A stretch of DNA of 7,054 bases from Geopsychrobacter sp. (GTDB lineage Bacteria > Desulfobacterota > Desulfuromonadia > Desulfuromonadales > Geopsychrobacteraceae), in NCBI GenBank assembly GCA_030620915.1, contig JAUXIR010000073.1, positions 1-7,054 on the forward strand, written 5' to 3'. The notes below the pieces were generated by a model. It did no database searches and had not been told where the DNA came from. It worked only from the letters and a program-made list of their open reading frames with translations. A program made the translations under genes and the position numbers. Below, one piece after another: positions 1-6,240 of the stretch (position 1 is the stretch's first letter; each line of letters opens with the position of its first letter).

Positions 1-1
1 T

Positions 2-550
2 GCTGCAGCCGTCGATCTCTTCAGTAGAAATGGATATGAGAAGACCAGTATTGAAGACCTGGCTAAAGCCGCCGGCATTGGCAAGTCAACGGTTTATACC
101 TACTTCAAGGCGAAAGAGGAGATACTTCTCGCCTTCTATGATGAGGAATTTGAATACAGTTTTAGCGCACTGCGCGATCGAGTCGATGCCGATGCTCCGC
201 TGATCGAACAACTGCATACGCTATTCATGTTGCAGTATGAGTTCGTCACCAGCAATCGCGAATTTGGCCGTATTCTGGTCCGCGAAACCCTCTTTCCAAA
301 AACAGTTTCCAGCCTCGGCAAAGAGTCCAATCAGAGGTATCTCGATGCCCTTGGGGAGATTCTGACTCATGCCAAAGAACGCGGTGAGATCAGACCGGAA
401 CTTGATAATTTCTTCCTTTCTGCTCATTTTTACATGATCTATCTCGGTGCTCTATCGGGCCTCTACACCGGCTTTGTCACATCTTCGGAAGAGGTGGGGG
501 CGGGGTTGATGATCCTGTTAAATCAGGCGCTGCAAGGAATCGCACTATGA
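2..550 (+). CDS. TetR/AcrR-family transcriptional repressor (5' end cut off by the window)
   Basis: The reading frame is open from base 2 to the TGA at 548-550, giving 182 codons. Only about 10-20 N-terminal residues of a roughly 200-residue TetR protein are missing. The N-terminal helix-turn-helix is clear: residues 1-41 of the visible part run AAVDLFSRNGYEKTSIEDLA, then AAGIGKSTVYTYFKAKEEIL, which matches the family pattern (LF..GY..TS...A..AG.S..T.Y.YF..KE.L). The rest is helical and variable, as expected for the ligand-binding and dimerisation domain, so the inducer cannot be read from it. Internal ATGs such as 227 would remove the DNA-binding domain and are not starts. It lies upstream of, and co-directional with, an adaptor and an RND pump gene, so it most likely represses this operon, including itself, and is released by a pump substrate. 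That role is inferred from family and context. Its operator and promoter are probably upstream of the window. Confidence 0.93.
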   Translation, partial: AAAVDLFSRNGYEKTSIEDLAKAAGIGKSTVYTYFKAKEEILLAFYDEEFEYSFSALRDRVDADAPLIEQLHTLFMLQYEFVTSNREFGRILVRETLFPKTVSSLGKESNQRYLDALGEILTHAKERGEIRPELDNFFLSAHFYMIYLGALSGLYTGFVTSSEEVGAGLMILLNQALQGIAL

Positions 551-673
551 AATACCTTCGAAGGAACTGTTCCCCCTGTTTGAATAAAAGCCTTGCCAGC
601 CTCAGCTACGCGATGGGGACCAATCTTTTGCGTCATGGCATCGTCGCTAATCTGTCGTCCAAGGAGATTCGTT
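551..673 (+). other. TetR-adaptor spacer with overlapping palindromes and a possible 46-codon ORF
   Basis: This gap separates two genes that otherwise look like one operon. It contains two perfect palindromes sharing two bases: CCTTCGAAGG (555-564) and GGAACTGTTCC (563-573). They could be a protein-binding site or RNA structure. A small frame (547-687, 46 codons, starting MKYLRRNCSPCLNK) begins at an ATGA overlap with the TetR stop. It has AAGGA at 534-538, and it ends 14 bp inside the adaptor gene. Other frames are open here too, so coding is unproven. No clear sigma70 promoter was seen. Confidence 0.3.
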
Positions 674-676
674 TTG
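661..676 (+). promoter_or_regulatory. Ribosome binding site and TTG start of the adaptor gene
   Basis: AAGGAG at 661-666 sits 7 bases before a TTG at 674-676. Starting there gives MKKTDLLF followed by a hydrophobic stretch and a lipobox, a textbook lipoprotein signal peptide. The longer in-frame alternative (TTG at 593) would bury this signal behind 27 residues and has no comparable ribosome site. Confidence 0.8.
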
Positions 677-1729
677 AAGAAAACTGACCTGCTGTTCCTG
701 ATCCTTCTGCTGGTTTTTATTCTGCCCGGCTGCAGCAAGGATGAAAACCAGCTGGCGGCTGTAGTCGCGCCGGTAAAAGTTATCCGGGTTGAAAGCCTTA
801 AGGTCGAACCGCGCAATCTCGTTGAAGAGTTCACTCTGCCCGGTTCGCTGGAGGCTTGGCAGGATCTGGTCCTGGCAGCTGAGGTTGCCGGGCCGGTCGA
901 GCGTGTCGGGTTTGAGGAGGGTGAGAGCCTGGTTGCCGGCGATGAGCTGGTACGGATCGATACCCTGACCTTGCAGACCATTCATGCTAGCGCCCGTGCG
1001 GATTTTGAATTGCGTCAGAAAACCGAGCGGCGCCTGAAACAACTGATCGAGGAACAACTGGTCAGTACTCAAGAGTACGAGAATGCCGCCGGCGCCCTCG
1101 ATATAGCAGCCGCCTCGCTCCGTTCGGCCGAAGTCATGCTGGCCAAGGGGACGCTGAAATCATCGATCGATGGCCGGCTTGAAGAGTGTTACGTCGATCC
1201 GGGTGAATATGTCGGGGTCGGTGATCCTCTGGTGCGGATCGTCCAGATCAACCGTCTCAAGGTCAATGTCGATGTCCCGGAAAAAGATATCCAGTACCTG
1301 CACAAAGGGGGCAGCGTTACTATCGACAGTTCCGAGATCAGCGGTTGGGGTTATGGCAGCCTGCAGGGAACGATCACATATATCGGTTACGTTGCAGATC
1401 CTCTGACCAGAACCTATCGGGTGCGGATCGAAATAGCAAACCCTGATGCCGCGCTCAGGCCCGGCATGATTGTCCGAGCCCGTTTTGTTCGTCGTCGGCT
1501 CGATCAGGTGCTCGTCGTTCCACTTTATGCTGTTGTTGATCGCGATGGGCAGAAATATCTTTATGTCCGAAATGGCGAAAAAGCCCGGCAACAGCAGGTT
1601 GTGCTGGGTGCGATCCTGAATGCAGAGGTTGTTGTGCGCGAGGGACTGCTTGCTGGGGCTGAGGTTGTGGTCAAGGGGCAGCAACTGCTGCTTGACGGGA
1701 CCCTGATCAGTTCCGGGGAGAGGCAGTAA
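674..1729 (+). CDS. RND efflux periplasmic adaptor, lipoprotein (membrane fusion protein, HlyD/AcrA type)
   Basis: This 351-residue protein is predicted to link the inner-membrane RND pump to an outer-membrane channel. Residues 1-20 are a lipoprotein signal (MKK, hydrophobic core, LPGC with Cys20 as the lipidated residue), so the mature protein should be anchored by acylation. Next comes the first lipoyl-like half (about 55-96: LPGSLEAW, AAEVAGPVERVGFEEGESL, GDELVRID). A short alpha-helical hairpin follows (about 97-158, rich in E, Q, R, A and L), then the second lipoyl half (about 161-191: SSIDGRLEECYVDPGEYV). The beta-barrel follows (about 195-270, ending near LRPGMIVRARF), then a membrane-proximal domain (about 280-345). 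Domain order and length are normal for AcrA-like adaptors. The hairpin is short, so direct contact with a TolC-like partner depends on the channel. The stop overlaps the next start (TAATG), which implies translational coupling. Substrate is unknown. Confidence 0.92.
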   Translation: MKKTDLLFLILLLVFILPGCSKDENQLAAVVAPVKVIRVESLKVEPRNLVEEFTLPGSLEAWQDLVLAAEVAGPVERVGFEEGESLVAGDELVRIDTLTLQTIHASARADFELRQKTERRLKQLIEEQLVSTQEYENAAGALDIAAASLRSAEVMLAKGTLKSSIDGRLEECYVDPGEYVGVGDPLVRIVQINRLKVNVDVPEKDIQYLHKGGSVTIDSSEISGWGYGSLQGTITYIGYVADPLTRTYRVRIEIANPDAALRPGMIVRARFVRRRLDQVLVVPLYAVVDRDGQKYLYVRNGEKARQQQVVLGAILNAEVVVREGLLAGAEVVVKGQQLLLDGTLISSGERQ

Positions 1730-4700
1730 TGCTGATTTCAAATGCAGCGATCGCACGACGCAGCACCGTTTTGGCCTTGATGCTGATCATTCTGATTATT
1801 GGCATCTACAGCTATATCGTGCTGCCGCGGGAATCGACTCCAGATATCACTATTCCGGTTGTGCTGGTCGTTACCGCCTACGAAGGGGTGACCCCGGAAG
1901 ACATTGAGAACCTGATCACCCATCCCCTCGAACGCAAACTGAAGGGACTCAAGGATGTCGAAAAGATGAGTTCGGTCAGTGCCGAGGGCTCATCGATGAT
2001 TACCATCGAATTTATCCCGGATGTCGACATCGATAACGCCCTGCAGTGGGTGCGTGACAAGGTCGATCAGGCCAAGGGGGATCTGCCGAACGATCTGGAA
2101 AATGATCCCTTGATCCTTGAAATAAATCTGTCCGAGTTTCCAATCCTGATGGTCTCCGTTTCAGGCCCGGCCGACGAGACCCTGTTGAAGATAGTCGGTG
2201 AGGAGCTTGAAGACCGCATCGAGCAGATCAGCGGCGTACTCGATGTCGTCCTGACCGGCGGTCGTGCGCGGCAGATACGGGTTGAATTCGATCCTGATCG
2301 GCTTTTTGCCTACCGTATCTCACTCAGTGAGGTCGTTCGTGCGATCCAGCAGGAGAATGTCAATATTCCCGGCGGTAGCATCGATATCGGGCAGGGCAAG
2401 TATATGCTGCGTATCCCGGGAGAATTCACTGAGCCGGACGAAATCGATCATCTGGTCCTCGCTGAAAGGGGAGGCCGGCTGATCTATTTCAAGGATGTGG
2501 CACGAATCGTCGATTCATTCGAGGATCGCACCAGTTTTGCCCGCATGAACGGCAAGCAAAGCGTCACACTTGCGATAAAAAAACGGACCGGTGCCAACAT
2601 CATCGAGGTTGCCGATCAGGTCTTTGCACTGCTTTCATATGCTAAAAATGAATTACCGCCGGGCATTGAGCTGGCGGTGACCCTGAACCAGTCGAAAGAT
2701 ATTCGGCGGATGGTGTCTGAACTTGAGAACAATATCATCACCGGACTGATTCTGGTGGTGGCGGTGCTCTTTCTGTTTCTCGGTCTGCGCAATTCTTTTT
2801 TTGTCGCCCTGGCCATCCCGTTTTCGATGCTTCTCTCTTTTGCCGTTCTTCAACTCATGGGGATCACCCTGAACATGGTGGTTCTTTTCAGCCTGATCCT
2901 GGCACTGGGCATGCTGGTCGACAATGCCATTGTCATCGTCGAGAATGTTTATCGCCACATGCAGGAGGGGTTGTCCGGAGTCGCAGCGGCCAGAATAGCG
3001 ACGGCCGAAGTCGGCTGGCCGATAATAAGCTCCACCCTGACAACCCTCTGTGCTTTTTTCCCGCTGACATTCTGGCCCGGTATCATGGGCGAGTTCATGA
3101 AATTTCTACCCATAACCCTGATTGTCACCCTTTCCGCTTCACTTTTTGTCGCGCTGGTGATTAATCCGACCCTCTGTGGTCATTTCATGTCACTGGGCAA
3201 AAGTGCAGAATTGGCAGATAAAAAACCGTTAAAAATCATCAGCCTCTACACTGAAACGCTTGAATACGCCTTGCGCCACCGGATGTTGGTCGTTAGCTCA
3301 TCCGTCCTGATACTCATTGGGGTTGGTGCTGCCTACGCTGTATTGGGTCATGGGGTTGAGTTGTTTCCCGATATCGAGCCGAACCGTGCCTTTATAGAAA
3401 TCAAAACACCCGAAGGGACCAATCTTGAAGCCAGCAACCAACTGACCCTGCAAGTCGAACAACTCGCCCTCAAAGAACCAGATATCCGTTATGTGATCAC
3501 CGAGGTCGGCACCTCCGGCAGTGATCGGGGTGGAGGAGAGAGCGTCCAGTCGAATCTGAGCAAGATCTCCCTCGATTTCTTGGATCGTGACGAGAGGAGA
3601 GAGGATTCCAGGACTGTGCTGGATCGCTTGCGGACGGCCATTGGCCCCATCGCTGGTGCCGAATTCAAGGTGGAAAAGCAGGAGGAGGGTCCCCCTACCG
3701 GACCACCGGTCAGCGTCGAGATAAGCGGTGAGGATATCCAGATCCTTGAAGAACTGGTAACCAATGTCCGTAAGCGTATCGAAGGTGTGCCTGGGTTGGT
3801 CGACCTGAAGGACGATTTTTCCAAAGCCAAGCCTGAAATCCGGATTGATGTCGATCGCGAAAAAGCCAGTCTGTTGCATCTATCGACGGCTGAGATCTCT
3901 GAAATGGTCAAGGCGGCCATAAGTGGCACCAAGCTTGGGACATACCGCGAAGGGGAGGATGAGTATGACATCATCGCCCGGATGCCGGCAGATCGCAGAG
4001 CTTCGATTGCAGACATCGAGAACTTACTGATTCCGGCGCTTGATGGATCCCCCGTCCCACTTTCATCGGTGGCAACCATACAGTTGAGAACCGGGTTTGG
4101 ATCGATCCGTCATATCGATCAAAAACGGGTCGTCACCATTACGGCCGATACCTTTGGCCGCAACAGCAATGACGTCCTTAGGGAGGTCCAGCAGCGTCTG
4201 GCTACACTCGAAATTCCGGGTGGGTATCTGATCAATTACTCGGGGGAACAGGAAGAACAGCAGAAGGCCATGCTGTTTTTGTCCAAGGCCTTCGTGGGTG
4301 CAATTCTGTTGATTATGCTGGTCTTGATTACCCAGTTCAATTCAGTGCTCCAGACCCTGATTGTCATGAGTTCAGTGGTGCTATCGTTGACCGGTGTTTT
4401 CCTCGGTCTGATGATCACAGCGACCCCCTTCGGCATCATTATGACCGGTATTGGTGTGATCTCTCTGGCGGGGGTTGTGGTCAACAATGCCATCGTGTTG
4501 ATCGACTATATCAATCAACTCCTGGATGAGGGAATGGCGCTAAATGATGCCCTGATTCGTGCAGGGGTTGTCAGGTTTCGGCCCGTCCTCTTGACCGCCA
4601 CGACCACAATTCTCGGGCTGCTACCGATGGCGGTCGGTGTCAGTTATAATTTTAAAACTTTGGCCTGGGAGATCGGTGGGGAATCCGCAGAATGGTGGGG

Positions 4701-4827
4701 ACCGATGGCCGTCGCTGTCATCTTCGGTTTGGCTTTCGCCACAATTCTTACCCTGGTCGTTGTCCCGGTCCTCTATTCACTGCTGATGCAGATGAAGAAC
4801 CGTTTTTGGACAACGGCTGAAGAATAG
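1729..4827 (+). CDS. RND-family efflux transporter permease (AcrB/HAE-like, Asp-Asn variant)
   Basis: This 1032-residue inner-membrane pump is full length for the family and is predicted to export small molecules using proton influx. TM1 lies at about 13-32, followed by the conserved start of the first large periplasmic loop (LPRESTPDI, then GVTPEDIENLITHPLE). TM2-TM6 begin near 336 (NIITGLILVVAVLFLFLGL). TM7 is about 519-539, followed by the ELFPDIEPN segment and a second periplasmic loop to about 845. TM8-TM12 run from about 849 to 1018. The TM4 motif reads GMLVDNAIVIVENV, with Asp398 retained and Asn399 where AcrB has Asp408. In TM10 (GVVVNNAIVLIDY) Asn919 stands where AcrB has Lys940. Arg951 of the TM11 RPVLLTATTTILG motif is present. 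The start ATG overlaps the adaptor stop and has GGGGAGAGG just upstream. The protein is probably trimeric and works with the preceding adaptor. The sequence does not show whether drugs, metals or lipids are the cargo. The CusA-type metal motif is absent from TM4. Confidence 0.95.
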   Translation: MLISNAAIARRSTVLALMLIILIIGIYSYIVLPRESTPDITIPVVLVVTAYEGVTPEDIENLITHPLERKLKGLKDVEKMSSVSAEGSSMITIEFIPDVDIDNALQWVRDKVDQAKGDLPNDLENDPLILEINLSEFPILMVSVSGPADETLLKIVGEELEDRIEQISGVLDVVLTGGRARQIRVEFDPDRLFAYRISLSEVVRAIQQENVNIPGGSIDIGQGKYMLRIPGEFTEPDEIDHLVLAERGGRLIYFKDVARIVDSFEDRTSFARMNGKQSVTLAIKKRTGANIIEVADQVFALLSYAKNELPPGIELAVTLNQSKDIRRMVSELENNIITGLILVVAVLFLFLGLRNSFFVALAIPFSMLLSFAVLQLMGITLNMVVLFSLILALGMLVDNAIVIVENVYRHMQEGLSGVAAARIATAEVGWPIISSTLTTLCAFFPLTFWPGIMGEFMKFLPITLIVTLSASLFVALVINPTLCGHFMSLGKSAELADKKPLKIISLYTETLEYALRHRMLVVSSSVLILIGVGAAYAVLGHGVELFPDIEPNRAFIEIKTPEGTNLEASNQLTLQVEQLALKEPDIRYVITEVGTSGSDRGGGESVQSNLSKISLDFLDRDERREDSRTVLDRLRTAIGPIAGAEFKVEKQEEGPPTGPPVSVEISGEDIQILEELVTNVRKRIEGVPGLVDLKDDFSKAKPEIRIDVDREKASLLHLSTAEISEMVKAAISGTKLGTYREGEDEYDIIARMPADRRASIADIENLLIPALDGSPVPLSSVATIQLRTGFGSIRHIDQKRVVTITADTFGRNSNDVLREVQQRLATLEIPGGYLINYSGEQEEQQKAMLFLSKAFVGAILLIMLVLITQFNSVLQTLIVMSSVVLSLTGVFLGLMITATPFGIIMTGIGVISLAGVVVNNAIVLIDYINQLLDEGMALNDALIRAGVVRFRPVLLTATTTILGLLPMAVGVSYNFKTLAWEIGGESAEWWGPMAVAVIFGLAFATILTLVVVPVLYSLLMQMKNRFWTTAEE

Positions 4828-4865
4828 CCATAAGCGAAAAATTAGGAAAGGAAGATTAAAAAACA

Positions 4866-4895
4866 TTGACATTGTCCCGCATGGTGTTTTCTTAT
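4866..4895 (+). promoter_or_regulatory. Sigma70-like promoter of the DUF1566/NTF2 gene
   Basis: A perfect -35 hexamer TTGACA (4866-4871) is followed after 18 bases by TCTTAT (4890-4895), which matches 4 of 6 consensus -10 positions. Transcription would begin around 4902, giving a leader of about 20 bases that contains the GGGGG ribosome site. No hairpin terminator was seen between the RND stop and this site, so some read-through from the efflux operon is possible. Confidence 0.5.
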
Positions 4896-4921
4896 GGATA
4901 CACACAAATGTGGGGGAAGCT

Positions 4922-5692
4922 ATGTTTGTCTTTATATTTTTCTTTGTTTTGCTGGTCTCTGCAACACCTGTTTGGGCAAATGATTTCCTCTTAAATGCCG
5001 ACGAGTCGGTTGCCGACCTGTCTTCAGGACTGGTCTGGCAGGGGAGCAGTCGAAAGGCTTTGACAAGTCAATCTGCGGTTGACTTCTGCGAACAAATAGA
5101 TTCAAAAAAATACTACTCCTGGCGTCTTCCATCTCAAACCGAACTTGCGGAACTTGATACCCATCTGCAAACAGTCGAACCCTCTGTCTACTGGGCTAGT
5201 GGAGATTCTACGCTTGAGCCGGGGATCTATTGCTTCGGCGATGGCGCATTTTTTCGATCTGCAGGACTCAAGACTGCGGCGCTTGTGCGTTGTGTCAGTA
5301 AAAACCCCCTGGCTCCAGCGATTGAGGCCGTTTATGTCTGGGTCGAGTCCTGGCAGAATGGTGACATTGAAGGCTATTTGTCGTCATATGTTAGTGAATT
5401 TAAGCCGTCTAGCGCTGTTGAACATTCCGTCTGGGAGCGACAGCGCAGGCAGAGACTCTCTTCAGCGTTGGATATTTCGATTGAGTTGAAAACCGAACAG
5501 ATCAATCGATTGGATGAGAAAATTGTAGAGATAGTCTTTCTGCAGGACTATCGCTCACGTCATTATCAGGATCGGGTACGCAAGCGCCTGCTCTTGAATA
5601 AGCAGCAGGGGAGATGGCTTATTGCCAAAGAAGAGCAGCTCTCAAACCTTCCTCGAACGACACTCTCGGCCGCAACAATTTATTATCAATAA
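4922..5692 (+). CDS. Exported protein: DUF1566 (Lcl-like) domain fused to a Cds6-type NTF2-like domain
   Basis: The 256-residue product starts at ATG 4922, with GGGGGAAG just upstream. An alternative GTG at 4910 would add four residues. Residues 1-19 form a Sec signal peptide with probable cleavage after VWA. Residues about 25-127 have the DUF1566 layout: a tryptophan after a Gly-Leu (GLVWQ, W39), a WRLPSQTEL motif (67-75), YWAS (90-93) and a closing VRCV (122-125). Cys56, Cys104 and Cys124 could form a disulfide. Residues about 132-245 match an NTF2-like fold as in Cds6 C-terminal domains: VYVWVESWQNGDIEGYLSSY, F.P....W..QRRQRL, then VFLQDYRSRHYQDRVRK and GRWLIAKEE. No catalytic residues are evident, and the function is unknown. 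It is probably a periplasmic or envelope binding protein. It has its own promoter and stands alone between the efflux operon and a helicase remnant. The domain assignments come from motif recognition. Confidence 0.85.
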   Translation: MFVFIFFFVLLVSATPVWANDFLLNADESVADLSSGLVWQGSSRKALTSQSAVDFCEQIDSKKYYSWRLPSQTELAELDTHLQTVEPSVYWASGDSTLEPGIYCFGDGAFFRSAGLKTAALVRCVSKNPLAPAIEAVYVWVESWQNGDIEGYLSSYVSEFKPSSAVEHSVWERQRRQRLSSALDISIELKTEQINRLDEKIVEIVFLQDYRSRHYQDRVRKRLLLNKQQGRWLIAKEEQLSNLPRTTLSAATIYYQ

Positions 5693-5693
5693 A

Positions 5694-5867
5694 AAACCAT
5701 TTTTTTTCTTGACCGTTGAGCGAATCTTGATTTACACCGCCCTGACCAGAGCGAAAGGACTCTGCCTCATCGTTGGGTCATTGGAGGTGTTCAGGGGGGC
5801 TATAGTTAAAGCCAAATCGAGCCGATACGTTATGTATCGGGTTTTTCTTGTCAAAACTATGGTCTGA
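5694..5867 (+). pseudogene. C-terminal remnant of a RecD-like (UvrD_C_2 type) DNA helicase
   Basis: In the frame that begins two bases after the previous stop codon, the translation reads ...LTVERILIYTALTRAKGLCL, followed by IVGSLEVFRGAIVKAKSSRY, and stops at 5865-5867. The (L)IYTALTRAK segment is the motif VI region of superfamily 1 helicases of the RecD/RecD2 kind (usually RNLLYTAxTRAKKLVxLVG). The following GS..A...A...RY pattern is how those proteins normally end. No start codon with a ribosome site precedes it, and the walker motifs and the whole motor are missing. It is therefore a leftover tail, not a gene. The last residues (after about 5822) fall inside a terminator and are not helicase-like. 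The A6 and T8 runs at 5691-5707 mark the junction with the intact upstream gene. It could be a chance resemblance, but the motif run is long enough to make that unlikely. Confidence 0.5.
5822..5849 (+). terminator. Rho-independent terminator
   Basis: A 7-bp perfect stem CCGATAC (5822-5828) / GTATCGG (5834-5840) with loop GTTAT is followed by G and TTTTTCTT. It would end transcripts of the DUF1566/NTF2 gene. It probably once served the helicase gene whose tail precedes it. Confidence 0.8.
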
Positions 5868-5923
5868 AATGTGAGGGGCTATATAGCATTATTAACTTTT
5901 TTGTTATGACCCCAATATTTTGG

Positions 5924-5953
5924 TTGAAATTTTTTAAAATGCTATGGTATAAA
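5924..5953 (+). promoter_or_regulatory. Promoter of tRNA-Gln
   Basis: TTGAAA (5924-5929) and TATAAA (5948-5953) are separated by 18 bases and preceded by an AT-rich stretch (about 5880-5922) that could act as an UP element. The predicted start near 5960 leaves about 58 bases of 5' leader for removal by RNase P. The stretch 5850-5923 holds no gene. It includes a perfect 10-bp palindrome GCTATATAGC at 5878-5887 of unknown meaning. Confidence 0.65.
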
Positions 5954-6017
5954 CCGCTTCTCTGACACGGCCTGCAGCCTTGTAGGTCTGTTTGGTTTCT
6001 GTATGTGTGAACATTAT

Positions 6018-6092
6018 TGGGGCGTCGCCAAGCGGTAAGGCACCAGGTTTTGATCCTGGCATTCGCAGGTTCGATCCCTGCCGCCCCAGCCA
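6018..6092 (+). tRNA. tRNA-Gln (anticodon UUG)
   Basis: A complete cloverleaf can be drawn. The acceptor stem is TGGGGCG (6018-6024) with CGCCCCA (6082-6088), and the D stem is GCC/GGC. The anticodon stem CCAGG/CCTGG encloses the loop TTTTGAT, whose central TTG is the glutamine anticodon. The T arm is GCAGG-TTCGATC-CCTGC. The weak U1-A72 pair and G73 discriminator (6089) are known glutamine identity elements. CCA is encoded at 6090-6092. The gene has its own promoter and no neighbouring intact tRNA. Downstream processing would remove a trailer reaching the terminator at 6193. Confidence 0.97.
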
Positions 6093-6107
6093 CACACAGG
6101 AAGCCTT

Positions 6108-6134
6108 ATAATGGTTCGATCCCTATCGAGCCAA
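6108..6134 (+). other. tRNA T-arm/acceptor-like remnant downstream of tRNA-Gln
   Basis: GGTTCGATCCCT at 6113-6124 repeats 12 bases of the T arm of tRNA-Gln (6068-6079). It is followed by ATCGAGCCA, which resembles a tRNA acceptor 3' strand plus discriminator. If the AT at 6111-6112 is an insertion, ATA..GG pairs with CCTAT as a T stem. No CCA, anticodon arm or 5' half is present. It may be the relic of a second tRNA, a recombination scar, or chance. Nothing else coding was seen in 6093-6192. Confidence 0.3.
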
Positions 6135-6192
6135 CTTTAAAAATTTGAGCTTTTGCTCTTAAATATTATTCGCTCTCCTGAGGGATGGCGGC

Positions 6193-6225
6193 AAAAAGGA
6201 TGGAGATTTTTCTCCATCCTTTTTT
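6193..6225 (+). terminator. Strong terminator after tRNA-Gln (symmetrical, could act on both strands)
   Basis: The perfect 9-bp stem GGATGGAGA (6198-6206) / TCTCCATCC (6211-6219) has a TTTT loop and is flanked by A5 and T6. The A-run before and T-run after the stem mean it could also stop minus-strand transcripts. It is the likely end of the tRNA-Gln transcript. Confidence 0.9.
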
Positions 6226-6240
6226 GTTTGTGAAAAGATT

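Noticed and set aside
593..673. Upstream TTG extension of the adaptor (27 extra residues)
   Set aside because: It would bury the lipoprotein signal peptide and has no ribosome site comparable to AAGGAG at 661.
523..1072. Minus-strand ORFs of 152 and 141 residues opposite the adaptor gene
   Set aside because: They have low-complexity or frame-shadow composition, no ribosome site and no recognisable domain, and they overlap a well-supported lipoprotein gene.
3298..4079. Two long minus-strand ORFs (193 and 196 residues) opposite the RND gene
   Set aside because: They are shadows of the second periplasmic loop coding region; the plus frame has unambiguous RND family sequence throughout.
4800..4816. 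CCGTT/AACGG hairpin at the end of the RND gene as a terminator
   Set aside because: It has only five base pairs, lies within coding sequence and is not followed by a T-run.
5857..6093. Minus-strand ORF of 78 residues beginning MAGAAGIEPANAR
   Set aside because: Its N-terminal half is the antisense translation of tRNA-Gln. This is a familiar spurious protein annotated opposite tRNA genes.
6107..6225. Perfect TATAAT at 6107-6112 plus hairpin GAGC-TTTT-GCTC (6147-6158) and a terminator, as a possible small RNA
   Set aside because: No -35 hexamer lies at 16-19 bases upstream (the tRNA acceptor is there), and the segment is more simply the tRNA trailer.
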